Assembly: GCA_016841765.1 (NCBI GenBank)
Contig: JAENYN010000004.1
Coordinates: 1 to 64,000, forward strand
Length of the DNA stretch: 64,000 nucleotides
From: Guptibacillus hwajinpoensis
GTDB lineage: Bacteria > Bacillota > Bacilli > Bacillales > Bacillaceae_O
Direction of reading: 5' to 3'
The notes under the pieces were generated by a model. That model was not told the DNA's origin, ran no database searches, and saw only the letters and a list, made by a program, of their open reading frames with translations. Made by a program: the position numbers and the translations under genes. This document shows, piece after piece, positions 18,658-35,314 of this stretch. Position 1 is the stretch's first letter. Each line of letters begins with the position of its first letter.

Positions 18658-19932
18658 ATGGAAAGAGTCGCAAGCAACACAGGCATCTCACAGAAGTCAT
18701 TGAAAGAACAGGACCGTGAACTTTATGAGGCTATTCAGCTCGAACTGGACCGCCAGCGCAGCAAAATCGAATTGATCGCTTCTGAAAATTTCGTTTCTGA
18801 AGCGGTAATGGAGGCGCAGGGATCCGTTCTTACGAATAAGTATGCGGAAGGCTATCCGGACCGCCGTTATTATGGCGGCTGTGAATATGTCGACATCGCC
18901 GAAAACCTGGCCCGTGACCGTGCGAAAAAACTGTTTGGTGCGGAACATGCCAATGTCCAGCCGCACTCCGGAGCCCAGGCCAACATGGGTGTATATTTCA
19001 CGATTCTTGAACAGGGTGATACCGTCCTCGGCATGAACCTGTCCCACGGCGGCCACCTTACCCACGGAAGCCCGGTCAACTTCAGCGGCAAACAGTATAA
19101 CTTCATTGAATACGGAGTAGACGAAAAAACGCATCGCATCAACTATGAAGACGTACTTGAAAAGGCGAAAAAGCACCAGCCGAAATTGATTGTTGCCGGC
19201 GCGAGCGCTTATCCGCGCGGCATCGATTTCAAGAAATTCCGGGAAATCGCCGATGAAGTCGGCGCATACTTGATGGTGGACATGGCCCATATCGCCGGAT
19301 TGGTCGCAGCGGGGCTTCACCAAAATCCGGTTCCTTATGCGGACTTTGTCACAACGACAACTCATAAAACACTGCGCGGCCCGCGCGGCGGCATGATTCT
19401 CTGCAAAGAGGAATATGCCAAAAAAATCGACAAATCGATTTTCCCGGGCATCCAGGGCGGCCCGCTCATGCACGTCATCGCCGCGAAAGCCGTCGCGTTC
19501 GGCGAAGCGCTTGAAGACAGCTTCAAAGATTACGCGGAACATATCATCGACAATGCCAGGCGCCTGGGCGAACAGCTTGAAAAACAGGGCCTGGATCTCG
19601 TATCCGGCGGCACGGACAATCACCTGCTCCTCATTGACGTCCGCAACCTCGGAACAACCGGTAAAGCTGCCGAGCATGCACTTGATGAAGTCGGCATCAC
19701 CGCCAATAAAAACACGATTCCATTCGATCCGGAAAGCCCGTTTGTCACTAGCGGCGTTCGTATCGGCACAGCCGCTGTCACATCCCGCGGTTTCGGCACA
19801 AATGAAATGGATGAAATCGCCGCTATCATCGCCGGCACTCTGAAAAACATGGAAAATGAAGAGAAGCTTGAAGAAATGAAAGAACGCGTCGAGAAACTGA
19901 CTGCCAGGTTCCCGCTTTACCCGAACCGTTAA
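18658..19932 (+). CDS. glyA: Serine hydroxymethyltransferase
   Basis: PLP enzyme converting serine and tetrahydrofolate to glycine and methylene-tetrahydrofolate, the main source of one-carbon units. The 424-residue protein has the family motifs [38 protein letters not shown] and the PLP-binding lysine Lys237 in [16 protein letters not shown] follows AAGGAGG. It sits between ywlG and upp as in B. subtilis. Confidence 0.97.
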   Translation: MERVASNTGISQKSLKEQDRELYEAIQLELDRQRSKIELIASENFVSEAVMEAQGSVLTNKYAEGYPDRRYYGGCEYVDIAENLARDRAKKLFGAEHANVQPHSGAQANMGVYFTILEQGDTVLGMNLSHGGHLTHGSPVNFSGKQYNFIEYGVDEKTHRINYEDVLEKAKKHQPKLIVAGASAYPRGIDFKKFREIADEVGAYLMVDMAHIAGLVAAGLHQNPVPYADFVTTTTHKTLRGPRGGMILCKEEYAKKIDKSIFPGIQGGPLMHVIAAKAVAFGEALEDSFKDYAEHIIDNARRLGEQLEKQGLDLVSGGTDNHLLLIDVRNLGTTGKAAEHALDEVGITANKNTIPFDPESPFVTSGVRIGTAAVTSRGFGTNEMDEIAAIIAGTLKNMENEEKLEEMKERVEKLTARFPLYPNR

Positions 19933-19940
19933 GTTAGACT

Positions 19941-19967
19941 GAGCCCGTGATAGTGCGGGCTCTTTTT
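19941..19967 (+). terminator. Intrinsic terminator of glyA
   Basis: GAGCCCG pairs with CGGGCTC around TGATAGTG, followed by T5. Confidence 0.85.
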
Positions 19968-19989
19968 GGTGCATGAAGGTGCCATAAAA

Positions 19990-20033
19990 GGTGCCTGACC
20001 CCCGGTGCTTTAAAGCACCGGGGGTCAGGCACC
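19990..20033. repeat. Perfect 44-bp palindrome (REP-like)
   Basis: Each 22-base half reads GGTGCCTGACC then CCCGGTGCTTT on its own strand, with no loop and no mismatch. It lies just after the glyA terminator. The outer GGTGCCTG/CAGGCACC ends resemble REP-type elements common in Bacillus genomes and the element at 60030-60076. Confidence 0.85.
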
Positions 20034-20080
20034 GCCTTTGCAATCCAATGATTGGGGGGATTTGACATCGGCAAGATTAC

Positions 20081-20109
20081 TTGAATATCTGCCCCTTTTT
20101 CTGTACAAT
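20081..20109 (+). promoter_or_regulatory. Sigma-A promoter for upp
   Basis: -35 TTGAAT (20081-20086), 17-base spacer, -10 TACAAT (20104-20109). A TTGACA at 20062 could be an alternative -35 but has a poor partner. Confidence 0.55.
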
Positions 20110-20162
20110 TCATCAAGAATACAAAGCATGCGACCAACAGTTGTTTTGAATTTTTATCATAA

Positions 20163-20807
<645 letters not shown>

Positions 20808-20825
20808 CAATCATTAATCATTCAA

Positions 20826-21059
20826 AGGTCACTCGGTGTGCCTGTCCTCGTTTTGCGTGATACAACAGAGCGCCCGGAAGGCATCGTAGCGGGAACGCTC
20901 AAGCTTGCCGGAATTGAAGAGGAGCACATTTACAACCTGGCGCATGAGCTTCTCACAGACGATGAAGCCTATGCCCACATGTCCAAAGCGTCCAACCCGT
21001 ATGGGGACGAGGAAGCTTCCAGCCGCATCGCGGAAGCCATCCGCTATCACTTCAATTAA
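20826..21059 (+). pseudogene. mnaA: Remnant of mnaA (UDP-GlcNAc 2-epimerase), C-terminal ~75 codons only
   Basis: The frame reads SLGVPVLVLRDTTERPEG, KLAGIEEEHIYNLAHELL and SKASNPYGDEEASSRI, the C-terminal end of non-hydrolysing UDP-N-acetylglucosamine 2-epimerase, which supplies UDP-ManNAc for teichoic-acid linkage units. The normal protein has about 380 residues, so roughly the first 300 are gone. The similarity begins 20-25 bases after the upp stop. The place (upp-mnaA-atp) matches B. subtilis, so this looks like an in-place deletion. A GTG at 20838 could start translation but has no good ribosome binding site. Confidence 0.85.
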
Positions 21060-21100
21060 ATAGAAAAACGGCCGCAACCGTTCAAACCGTTGTAAGTATG

Positions 21101-21132
21101 AAAACCCGCTGCCTTTGGCAAGCGGGTTTTTG
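21101..21132 (+). terminator. Intrinsic terminator after upp and the mnaA remnant
   Basis: AAAACCCGCT-GCC pairs with GGC-A-AGCGGGTTTT, followed by TG and further T. Confidence 0.8.
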
Positions 21133-21360
21133 TTTCGGCAAGATTCGACCGCCGGTGCTTCCCCGGGTCAAACGGACAGCCGGGTTTGGATTGTTTTCAG
21201 CAATTCTTCACGAAACACAGGATAAACCTGGTGAATTGATCAAAAAGACGGTGAAATGGTTTAGAACTTTTCTAAATATAAAGGCACTCTCTGCATGAAA
21301 CCTCCCGTTTCCGTACACGATAACAAACACCAAACACCAACTGCAAAGGAGGCGGGTACT
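21133..21360. other. Spacer before the subtilase gene
   Basis: About 230 bases without a gene. An ATG at 21295 opens the subtilase frame early but without a ribosome binding site. Confidence 0.4.
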
Positions 21361-23568
21361 GTGCGCGGATTGATTTTTTTCTTTGCCATCATCATTTTTT
21401 TAATCCCTCATCAGGCCCTGGCTTATACGTTTCCAGAGCGGCCGGCTGTGACCTATGAACGATTCAATCCAGTCGAAACGGCAATATTGACGACGGATGA
21501 GCCGGCTGCCGGGTTTCTTGCATCCATTAAAGAACAGTATCCTTCTCTCACTGTCACCGCTGTTTATAATACGTTGTTCCATGGATTTGCCGTCCGGGGA
21601 AAAAGGAGTGTCATCAAAGAGCTTGAAACGGAAATCAAGCCGAAGGCCATTGCGCCGGCAGCTGGATACCGCGTAAGCAATGAGAACATTTCTTTCATAG
21701 GCGCTGACGAGGTTCATCGCCTTTTTGACAGAAGCGGCCGGCGCCTTACCGGAAAGGGTGTGAAAGTCGGGGTCATCGATACCGGCATCGACTACCGGCA
21801 CCCCGATCTCAGCATCAATTACAGCGGCGGCTTTGATTTGATTGATAATGACAGCGATCCGATGGAAACCCGGGCACCGAAAGAGTTTGCCACCATTCAT
21901 GGTACGCATGTCGCCGGAATCATCGCCGCCAATGGCAAATTGGAAGGCATGGCACCAGATGCGGAAATTTATGCCTACCGCGCCCTTGGACCTGGCGGAA
22001 TGGGAAGTTCAGATCAGGTCATTGCGGCAATTGAAAAAGCGGTGGAAGATAATGTGGATGTGTTGAACCTTTCGCTTGGCAATACCGTGAATGGTCCCGA
22101 CTGGCCGACAAGCCTTGCGCTTGATAAAGCAGTCGAGCACGGTGTCGTAGCAGTGACATCAAGCGGGAACTCCGGCCCTGAGCGCTGGACAGTCGGCTCT
22201 CCGGGCACTTCTGCAAAGGCGATCTCGGTTGGCGCATCCGTTCCGCCGCTTTCCGTGCCGTACCTGACCGTTCCGCTCCGGGACAGGGAGATTCCGCTTA
22301 CCCTGTTGCGCGGATCCGGGTCATGGCTGAAAGCGAGGGAGGAAGTGATTGTATACGGCGGGATTGGCCGCCCGGAGGAATTGGCTGATGCGGAAGGTAA
22401 GATTGCCCTCGTGAAGCGTGGTGTTCTCCCATTTACGGAAAAAGTGAAAAACGCTGAGAAGGCCGGTGCGATCGCCGTTCTGATTTTTAATCATGAAAAA
22501 GGCGTGTTCAATGGCCAGCTCGAAGAATCGGTTTCCATTCCGGCCGCTTCTCTTTCGAAAAAAGAAGGGGAATGGCTGAAAAAAACGATAGCGAAAGCGG
22601 GCACAGTCAAAACGGGCTACCGCCAGGTGCAGGACAGGCTGGCTCCGTTCAGTTCACGCGGTCCGGTCACGCATACATGGCAAGTGAAACCGGACATGCT
22701 GGCACCGGGTGTCGAGATCAACAGTACGATTCCGCATGGTTACAGGGCCCTTGATGGCACCAGTATGGCAGCGCCGCATGTAGCCGGAGCAGCCGCTTTG
22801 ATTAAACAGGCGCATCCGGACTGGACGCCTGAGCAGGTGAAAGCGTCAATGATGAACACAGCTGTACTTATAAAAGACAGGGGCGGGAATCGTTACCTGC
22901 CGGACCAGCAGGGGGCCGGACGCATCCGGACCGATTTGGCAGTCGAGGCGGACACACTTGTATACCCTTCCTCCTTTTCATTCAATTTGGCGAAAAAAAC
23001 CCGATACCGCACTGAGCAAAAGGTGGACGTCACAATTGAGAACACTGGCGAAAAAGCTCGAACCTACTATTTTAATACACCGGAAGAAGCGAACGGCATC
23101 CAGTGGAAGCTCCCTTATCCCGTCACTGTTCCGGCAGGGGCCCGCAAACAGGTTGAGATAGCGGTCGATGTACAGCCGGGACATATGAAAAAAGGGGTGC
23201 ACCAGGATTATTTAGAAATTGAAGCCAGTGGCACGGATAAAATTACATTACCTTACCTTTTTGTCGTCGGTGAACCAGATTACCCCAGAATAATGGGATT
23301 CGAATGGAAACAAGATGAGAAAACCGGAAACAATCGCTATGAGGTGTATTTGCCGGGGGGTGCCGATCAATTCGGGATTGCACTTTATGATCCGGATACC
23401 TTTCATTTCATCCAATATTTGGACTACAGGGAGAATGTGGAACGGGGGATGTCGGCCTTTATGCCTGATATCACGGGCTTAGAGCCAGGTAAAGAGTATA
23501 AAGCACTGGTTTTTGCAAAAAAAGCCGGGCGGGAAAATACAATTGAAACGATATTTGCATCCTATTGA
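21361..23568 (+). CDS. Secreted subtilisin-like serine protease (S8, Vpr-like) with PA domain
   Basis: The 735-residue product starts with a signal peptide (RGLIFFFAIIIFLIPHQALA), then an inhibitor-type I9 propeptide (about residues 30-105). The catalytic triad is Asp140 (VIDTGID), His180 (HGTHVAG) and Ser468 (GTSMAAPHVAG). A PA domain is inserted between His and Ser (about 285-390, GKIALVKRG ... GAIAVLIFNHEKG), and a beta-rich C-terminal region follows, without a visible cell-wall anchor. This is the minor extracellular protease (Vpr) layout. GTG at 21361 follows a perfect AAGGAGG. The gene occupies the spot between upp and atp, next to the decayed mnaA. Confidence 0.92.
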   Translation: MRGLIFFFAIIIFLIPHQALAYTFPERPAVTYERFNPVETAILTTDEPAAGFLASIKEQYPSLTVTAVYNTLFHGFAVRGKRSVIKELETEIKPKAIAPAAGYRVSNENISFIGADEVHRLFDRSGRRLTGKGVKVGVIDTGIDYRHPDLSINYSGGFDLIDNDSDPMETRAPKEFATIHGTHVAGIIAANGKLEGMAPDAEIYAYRALGPGGMGSSDQVIAAIEKAVEDNVDVLNLSLGNTVNGPDWPTSLALDKAVEHGVVAVTSSGNSGPERWTVGSPGTSAKAISVGASVPPLSVPYLTVPLRDREIPLTLLRGSGSWLKAREEVIVYGGIGRPEELADAEGKIALVKRGVLPFTEKVKNAEKAGAIAVLIFNHEKGVFNGQLEESVSIPAASLSKKEGEWLKKTIAKAGTVKTGYRQVQDRLAPFSSRGPVTHTWQVKPDMLAPGVEINSTIPHGYRALDGTSMAAPHVAGAAALIKQAHPDWTPEQVKASMMNTAVLIKDRGGNRYLPDQQGAGRIRTDLAVEADTLVYPSSFSFNLAKKTRYRTEQKVDVTIENTGEKARTYYFNTPEEANGIQWKLPYPVTVPAGARKQVEIAVDVQPGHMKKGVHQDYLEIEASGTDKITLPYLFVVGEPDYPRIMGFEWKQDEKTGNNRYEVYLPGGADQFGIALYDPDTFHFIQYLDYRENVERGMSAFMPDITGLEPGKEYKALVFAKKAGRENTIETIFASY

Positions 23569-23655
23569 ACAATCAACTATGCTAAAATAGAAAATAACCT
23601 GCTCTTTTGATAACAAATTTTTGGCAGATTCGTGAACAAATTCACCCTAAACTGA

Positions 23656-23685
23656 TTGACATCACTTCGTGGGCTATTGTATGCT
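23656..23685 (+). promoter_or_regulatory. Sigma-A promoter of the atp operon
   Basis: Perfect -35 TTGACA (23656-23661), 18-base spacer, -10 TATGCT (23680-23685), 96 bases before the first atp gene. Confidence 0.65.
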
Positions 23686-23780
23686 TACAAAGGACATTAT
23701 GATAAGGTTTTCATTAGTGTAAAACCATTCTATACATAAGAAGTCTGAATGGTTTTACTAAGCAAGGAGGAGCGTTTCCA

Positions 23781-23997
23781 TTGGGTAATGAAAAACGCTA
23801 TCCTTTTCAAGCTATGGCCTTGATGTCTGCGGTTCTTTCCCAGCTCGCCGGCTCTGTCCTCATCGGGGTATTCGGCGGCAGGTGGATCGATAAGCAGCTT
23901 GGCACTATGCCGTTATTTTTGATAGTCGGCCTTTTACTGGGGCTGGCTGCTGGTGTGTACGGAGTGCTGCGCATAATCCAAAGATTTATGGAGAAAT

Positions 23998-24011
<14 letters not shown>
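23781..24011 (+). CDS. atpZ: AtpZ/AtpI family small membrane protein
   Basis: A 76-residue protein with two transmembrane helices (VLSQLAGSVLIGVFGG and PLFLIVGLLLGLAAGVYG), first gene of the ATP synthase operon. Homologues (AtpZ) help c-ring assembly and may form Mg2+/Ca2+ channels with AtpI. The start is TTG at 23781 after AAGGAGGAGCG. It overlaps atpI by 14 bases. Confidence 0.85.
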
Positions 24012-25417
<1,406 letters not shown>

Positions 25418-25442
25418 TAGGATTTTATGGACAGTGTCTGAT

Positions 25443-25481
25443 AATGGCGAAGATCGTTTTTTAACGATAACCTTCGCCATT
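25443..25481 (+). promoter_or_regulatory. Hairpin between atpE and atpF
   Basis: AATGGCGAAG (25443-25452) pairs with CTTCGCCATT (25472-25481), with additional pairs (TCGTT/AACGA) inside. No T run follows. It may stabilise the upstream atpE message or attenuate transcription partly. Confidence 0.6.
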
Positions 25482-25594
25482 CCTTTATGTAAGTATTGAA
25501 AATAAACGGCATCCGGGCGCCCTGGAATCCGGCGGCCCGGTGCCTGCAAACTTCTGTATGTTGAAGTGGTTGTTCATGGCAATCATGAACCTGA

Positions 25595-26703
<1,109 letters not shown>

Positions 26704-26706
26704 TAA

Positions 26707-28227
<1,521 letters not shown>

Positions 28228-28406
28228 AAATGTGCAGATAAATAGCGGTACAAAGTTTTTATGAAGGTGTCTATGAAAAATGGTGTCCCGGCGGCGGTGT
28301 GCCTGGTTGTGATTCGGCGGAAGCCTGGATTTCAGTAAAGGAATTCCCGCCCTGGGATCAATGATTGTTTGGAATAGAGCCAACCTAAAAAAGGTGGTGA
28401 GAATGA
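28228..28406. other. 179-base spacer between atpA and atpG
   Basis: No gene or clear hairpin with a T tract. Longer than the other joints of the operon. Confidence 0.35.
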
Positions 28407-29270
<864 letters not shown>

Positions 29271-29273
29271 TAG

Positions 29274-30743
<1,470 letters not shown>

Positions 30744-30798
30744 TGGGGTTGACGAAGACCGATTCATTACAGGTTCAGCCGCATGCTGAACCAACTAG

Positions 30799-31221
<423 letters not shown>

Positions 31222-31264
31222 TAAAAGCAATAGACGCCGGCATAACGGCGGAGTATTTAAAACA

Positions 31265-31308
31265 GGGCTTCGCTGGATGGATCAGATTCCTTCCAGCGGG
31301 GCTTTTTT
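31265..31308 (+). terminator. Intrinsic terminator of the atp operon
   Basis: GGGCTTCGCTGGA pairs with TCCAGCGGGGC (G-T pairs allowed) and runs into T6. Confidence 0.85.
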
Positions 31309-32134
31309 ATTTTATTTTTTTCTATTATGAAATTGGTGAGAACAGATAGGCTTTACAAGTTCAAAGGACAGGGGATTTCAAGGATTGTGCCCTTTTTGAA
31401 TGCATAGGAAAAGACGTGGGGTTGTTGATTTTTTTGCTGAATTCTATTGGAGTTATCAGTGTCAGAAAAAATATAAGTTGATGAAAGAGTGCTTGTATAA
31501 AAGGCATGGGAACTGGGGGCTGTGCCTGTAATGAGATCATGTAGGAGATTATAGGTACGGGAACCGGAATGCCGTGCCTATACTTCGCTCAAATAGCTAC
31601 CTATAGGCACGAGAACAAAATCCCGTGTGCTAATCTTAAGGCTCTTTTAAAGTTTGTAGTTGATAATTCGCCAAACAGTGAAAACATAAAAATGGAAGCC
31701 ATTGATACGCTTGAAGTTGATCAGTATTCATTAAAAGGCCAAAATGGCGATGAACACTAAATCAAGTTATTTTTCACGTCTGCATTGTTACACAACAGGA
31801 CAACCCATGTTTTTCCTGTCACTGGACAATCCGTCCATAAAAAAGGCCATTTTAAATAGAAAAAAAGTTTCTTAATTCCGTCACAAACATCCACATACAG
31901 ATAAAACAGAAAGCTTTCAATGGTAAGTTATGGACGAGAAACTTCGTAAACCCTGGTTGGTATCGCGATGAAACCGGTTAGCGTAAGCTTTGTGACTACT
32001 TGAACAAATTGGGTAAACAATCATCATAAATCAACAAATTCCGACCGTCAACAGCAATTTGAAAACGTCAAAAACCATTCACAAATCCAGCGAAAATTAA
32101 TCGAAAATGAAGTCCATACATCTGCCAGGTGTTA
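31309..32134. other. Gene-poor region between atp and nuo operons
   Basis: About 830 bases with no supportable gene. A 63-codon frame at 31569-31760 starts inside the hairpin array, has no clear ribosome binding site and matches nothing I know. The region holds the hairpin array at 31501-31632; the rest is AT-rich. Confidence 0.5.
31501..31632 (+). repeat. Three-unit tandem array of hairpins
   Basis: Units at about 31501-31529, 31550-31582 and 31601-31632 share the pattern ATAGGCACGGGAAC ... CCGTGCCTA. Each is an inverted repeat in itself (for example GGTACGG ... CCGTGCC in the middle unit). Period is about 50 bases; the outer units are more degenerate. Confidence 0.7.
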
Positions 32135-32163
32135 TCGACACAAATATTGGGATTTGCTATAAT
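32135..32163 (+). promoter_or_regulatory. Sigma-A promoter of the nuo operon
   Basis: -35 TCGACA (32135-32140), 17-base spacer, extended -10 TGCTATAAT with TATAAT at 32158-32163, 43 bases before nuoA. Confidence 0.75.
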
Positions 32164-32206
32164 GAGTACGGTTACAAAAGTTTAGTGGAAGATGGAGGGG
32201 GCGGGT

Positions 32207-32581
32207 ATGGAACAGTTGTTTCTGTATCAAAACAATTACATTTTGGTAGGAATTTTCTTAATCTTAGGTGTATTACTGCCGGTAGTGGCGTTAAGCTTTG
32301 GAACGCTGTTAAGGCCGTCAGCACCGAATGAAAAGAAACAGGAGACGTATGAAAGCGGTATCGAACCGGTTGGGGACAGCCGTGTACAGTTTAATGTAAG
32401 GTATTATATTTTCGCCCTGATGTTTGTCATATTTGATGTTGAAACCGTCTTTTTATACCCATGGGCAGTCGCCTATGACAAACTGGGCATTTTTGCACTG
32501 ATTGAAATGCTGATTTTTGTCATCATGCTCATAATTGGGCTAGCGTATGCCTGGAAGAAGAAGGTGCTAAAATGGAGCTAA
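32207..32581 (+). CDS. nuoA: Complex I subunit A
   Basis: A 124-residue membrane subunit with three transmembrane helices. The conserved loop [22 protein letters not shown] and the helix motif [16 protein letters not shown] are diagnostic of NuoA/ND3. ATG at 32207 follows GGAGGGGGCGGG. It overlaps nuoB by ten bases. Confidence 0.96.
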   Translation: MEQLFLYQNNYILVGIFLILGVLLPVVALSFGTLLRPSAPNEKKQETYESGIEPVGDSRVQFNVRYYIFALMFVIFDVETVFLYPWAVAYDKLGIFALIEMLIFVIMLIIGLAYAWKKKVLKWS

Positions 32582-33093
32582 ACCTGGAGAATATCACACC
32601 GGAAGAATATGCAGAACTTGAGCGCAACGTGTTCATGACAACGCTTGAACAGGTAAAAGGCTGGGCGCGAAGCAATTCGCTCTACCCGCTCACCTTCGGG
32701 CTGGCTTGTTGTGCCATTGAAATGATGGGTGTCGGATCATCCCACTATGACCTGGACCGGTTCGGATCGTTTTTCCGTACATCACCGCGCCAGTCGGATG
32801 TCATGATCGTATCCGGAACCGTCACAAAGAAAATGGCTCCAGTCATGAGAAGGCTGTATGAGCAAATGCCTGAACCGAAATGGGTAATTGCCATGGGTTC
32901 TTGTGCAACAGCCGGAGGTCCTTATATCAATTCATATGCCGTTGTAAAAGGAGCGGATCAAGTCGTTCCTGTTGATGTTTATATTCCTGGCTGCCCGCCA
33001 AATCCGGCAGCTTTGATTTATGGTCTCAATAAGCTCAAGGAAAAAATCCGCTACGAGGCAAAAACCGGAAAGCGGGTGAATGCGAATGAGTGA
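32572..33093 (+). CDS. nuoB: Complex I subunit B (N2 cluster protein)
   Basis: A 173-residue peripheral-arm subunit holding the terminal 4Fe-4S cluster N2, which reduces quinone. The four cysteine ligands are visible: Cys46 and Cys47 ([10 protein letters not shown]), Cys111 (MGSCATAGG) and Cys141 (IPGCPP). It overlaps both nuoA and nuoC. Confidence 0.97.
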   Translation: MELNLENITPEEYAELERNVFMTTLEQVKGWARSNSLYPLTFGLACCAIEMMGVGSSHYDLDRFGSFFRTSPRQSDVMIVSGTVTKKMAPVMRRLYEQMPEPKWVIAMGSCATAGGPYINSYAVVKGADQVVPVDVYIPGCPPNPAALIYGLNKLKEKIRYEAKTGKRVNANE

Positions 33094-34210
33094 GAAAGAC
33101 CTGGAACAACAGAAAAAAGAAGCGGCAGCCAAAGCGAAAGCCGCAGCTGCAGCCAAAGCGAAAGCGGCAGCCATGAAAAAACAGCAGGAATCAGGATCTT
33201 CGCCGGAAGACGAAAAAGCGAAAGCAGCCGCAGAGGCGAAGGCAAAAGCCGCTGAAATGAAGAAAGAACGTGAATCGGGCGGCGCCTCAGACGACGAGAA
33301 AGCGAAAGCGGCAGCCAAAGCAAAGGCAGCGGCAGCAGCCAAAGCAAAAGCCGCAGCAAAGAAGAAAGAACAGGAAGCAGGCGGCGGCGCTTCGGACGAT
33401 GACAAGGCGAAAGCGGCAGCCAAAGCAAAAGCGGCTGCAGCAGCCAAAGCGAAAGCCGCAGCGAAGAAGAAGGAACAGGAAGCAGGCGAGGGCGCCTCGG
33501 ACGATGATAAGGCGAAAGCGGCAGCCAAAGCGAAAGCAGCCGCAGCAGCGAAAGCAAAAGCTGCAGCAGCGGCCAAAGCGAAAGCGGGCGGTGCCGGAAC
33601 TGCCGATGATGAGAAAGCAAAAGCGATTGCAGCAGCCAAAGCAAAGGCGAAGGCAGCAGCCGCGGCCAAAGCAAAAGCAGCCTCTTCGGGCGGCGGAAAA
33701 GCTGAAGCTGAAGAAGTTCAGGAAGAACCGTCACCGAACCAGCCGCTGCTTGATAAGTATGTGAAAGTCATTACAGATAACCTCGGCAGTGAGGTTCTTG
33801 AAGACTCATATATTAATAAGCTTTCCAAGGACGTGCCTACCCTTGTGGCGAATAAAGACAGCTATTACAAGCTTGCCGAGTTCCTGAAATTTAATGAACA
33901 GCTGAGCTTTGAATATCTGTCAGAGCTGCATGGGACAGATTTCCAGACTCATATGGAAATTTACGTCCATCTTTATTCGTATAAAAACCGCCAGCCGGTG
34001 GCCTTAAAAGTGAAAATCGACAGGGATCATCCTGAAATCGAGTCGCTTGAGCCGGTTTGGAAAGGCGCCAACTGGCCTGAACGCGAAGCTTATGACTTAC
34101 TGGGGATCACATTCAAAGGCCATCCGGACTTGAGGCGCATCATGCTGCCGGAAGAGTGGGTGGGCCATCCTCTTCGAAAAGATTACGAACCGTACGACGT
34201 GGAGGTGTAG
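33086..34210 (+). CDS. nuoC: Complex I subunit C with long Lys/Ala-rich N-terminal arm
   Basis: A 374-residue protein. Residues about 220-374 are the NuoC (30 kDa) domain of the peripheral arm: [64 protein letters not shown]. Residues 1 to about 215 are low-complexity, nearly all Lys and Ala with acidic breaks. Three copies of a 35-residue unit ([20 protein letters not shown] ... KKKEQEAG) occupy about residues 65-170. The layout recalls histone H1 tails and the TolA stalk. Other Bacillus NuoC proteins also carry variable arms, as I recall. Start at 33086 (overlapping the nuoB stop) follows AGCGGGTGA; ATG 33080 is possible. Confidence 0.93.
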   Translation: MSEKDLEQQKKEAAAKAKAAAAAKAKAAAMKKQQESGSSPEDEKAKAAAEAKAKAAEMKKERESGGASDDEKAKAAAKAKAAAAAKAKAAAKKKEQEAGGGASDDDKAKAAAKAKAAAAAKAKAAAKKKEQEAGEGASDDDKAKAAAKAKAAAAAKAKAAAAAKAKAGGAGTADDEKAKAIAAAKAKAKAAAAAKAKAASSGGGKAEAEEVQEEPSPNQPLLDKYVKVITDNLGSEVLEDSYINKLSKDVPTLVANKDSYYKLAEFLKFNEQLSFEYLSELHGTDFQTHMEIYVHLYSYKNRQPVALKVKIDRDHPEIESLEPVWKGANWPEREAYDLLGITFKGHPDLRRIMLPEEWVGHPLRKDYEPYDVEV

Positions 34211-34213
34211 CGC

Positions 34214-35314
34214 ATGCTTCGAACAGAGGAAATGCTATTGAACGTAGGCCCGCAGCATCCAAGTACCCACGGCGTTTTCCGTCTAGTCGTAAAAGTGGAC
34301 GGGGAAACGATCAAGGAGGCTACACCTGTAATCGGCTACCTCCACCGCGGAACGGAAAAAATTGCGGAAGACCTGCAATATACTCAAATCATTCCATATA
34401 CAGACCGTATGGATTATCTCGCAGCCATGACAAACAACTATGTCCTTTGCCATGCTGTCGAAACGATGATGGGACTGGAAATTCCCGAACGGGCAGAATA
34501 CTTGCGCGTGCTGGCAATGGAGCTCGGGCGCGTAGCGAGCCACCTGGTCTGGTTTGGCACATATCTGCTTGATATCGGGGCTGTCAGTCCATTCTTATTT
34601 GCTTTCAGAGAACGTGAAATGATTATCAATCTATTGAATGAACTTTCCGGCGGCCGCCTGACATTCAACTATATGAGAGTAGGCGGTGTCAAATGGGATG
34701 CTCCGGAAGGCTGGATTGAAAAAATAAAAGAGTTCATCCCATACATGCGTGAGCAGCTCGCCGGTTACCATGAACTTGTGACCGGAAACGAAATTTTCCT
34801 CAACCGCGTAAAAGATGTCGGAAAATACTCGAAAGAAGATGCACTCGAATATTCCCTGAGCGGCACGAACCTGCGCTGCACCGGGGTGAAATGGGACCTT
34901 CGCAAAGATGAGCCATATTCCATCTATGACCGTTTCGATTTTGATGTGCCGGTCCGCGATGGCGGAGATGCCTGGGCACGTTACCAGGTCCGCATGGAAG
35001 AAATTGAAGAGTCCTTGAAAATTATTGAACAGGCAGTTGAACAGTTTCCGGAGGATGGGGCAATCATGGCGAAAGTGCCGCGGATCATCAAGGCACCGAA
35101 AGGCGAAGCGTTTGTGCGCATTGAATCGCCGCGCGGCGAAATTGGCTGTTACATATACAGTGACGGCAAAAAAGAACCGTATCGGTTAAAGTTCCGGCGC
35201 CCATCGTTTTATAACCTTCAGATCCTCCCGAAATTGCTGGAAGGGGAAAACATGGCGAATATGATTGCGATCCTTGGCGCCATTGATATTGTTCTCGGGG
35301 AGGTCGACGGATAA
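34214..35314 (+). CDS. nuoD: Complex I subunit D
   Basis: A 366-residue 49-kDa-type subunit forming the quinone pocket with NuoB. It opens MLLNVGPQHPSTHGVFR, with the quinone-site histidine loop HPSTHG, and has the EIFLNRVKDVGK and SPRGEIGCYIYSDG motifs of the family. It is related to the large subunit of NiFe hydrogenases but lacks their nickel cysteines. ATG follows GGAGGTG. One-base overlap with nuoH. Confidence 0.97.
   Translation: MLRTEEMLLNVGPQHPSTHGVFRLVVKVDGETIKEATPVIGYLHRGTEKIAEDLQYTQIIPYTDRMDYLAAMTNNYVLCHAVETMMGLEIPERAEYLRVLAMELGRVASHLVWFGTYLLDIGAVSPFLFAFREREMIINLLNELSGGRLTFNYMRVGGVKWDAPEGWIEKIKEFIPYMREQLAGYHELVTGNEIFLNRVKDVGKYSKEDALEYSLSGTNLRCTGVKWDLRKDEPYSIYDRFDFDVPVRDGGDAWARYQVRMEEIEESLKIIEQAVEQFPEDGAIMAKVPRIIKAPKGEAFVRIESPRGEIGCYIYSDGKKEPYRLKFRRPSFYNLQILPKLLEGENMANMIAILGAIDIVLGEVDG

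Noticed and set aside
18697-20043. 448-codon minus-strand open frame opposite glyA
   Set aside because: It lies antisense to glyA, whose product is unmistakable; the frame has no family resemblance and arises from codon bias.
31569-31760. 63-codon frame between the atp and nuo operons
   Set aside because: It begins inside the hairpin array, lacks a ribosome binding site and matches nothing known.
32932-33734. Long minus-strand frames opposite the nuoC repeats
   Set aside because: They are reverse-strand readings of the Lys/Ala repeats (Ala/Phe- and Leu/Arg-rich) and carry no independent evidence.
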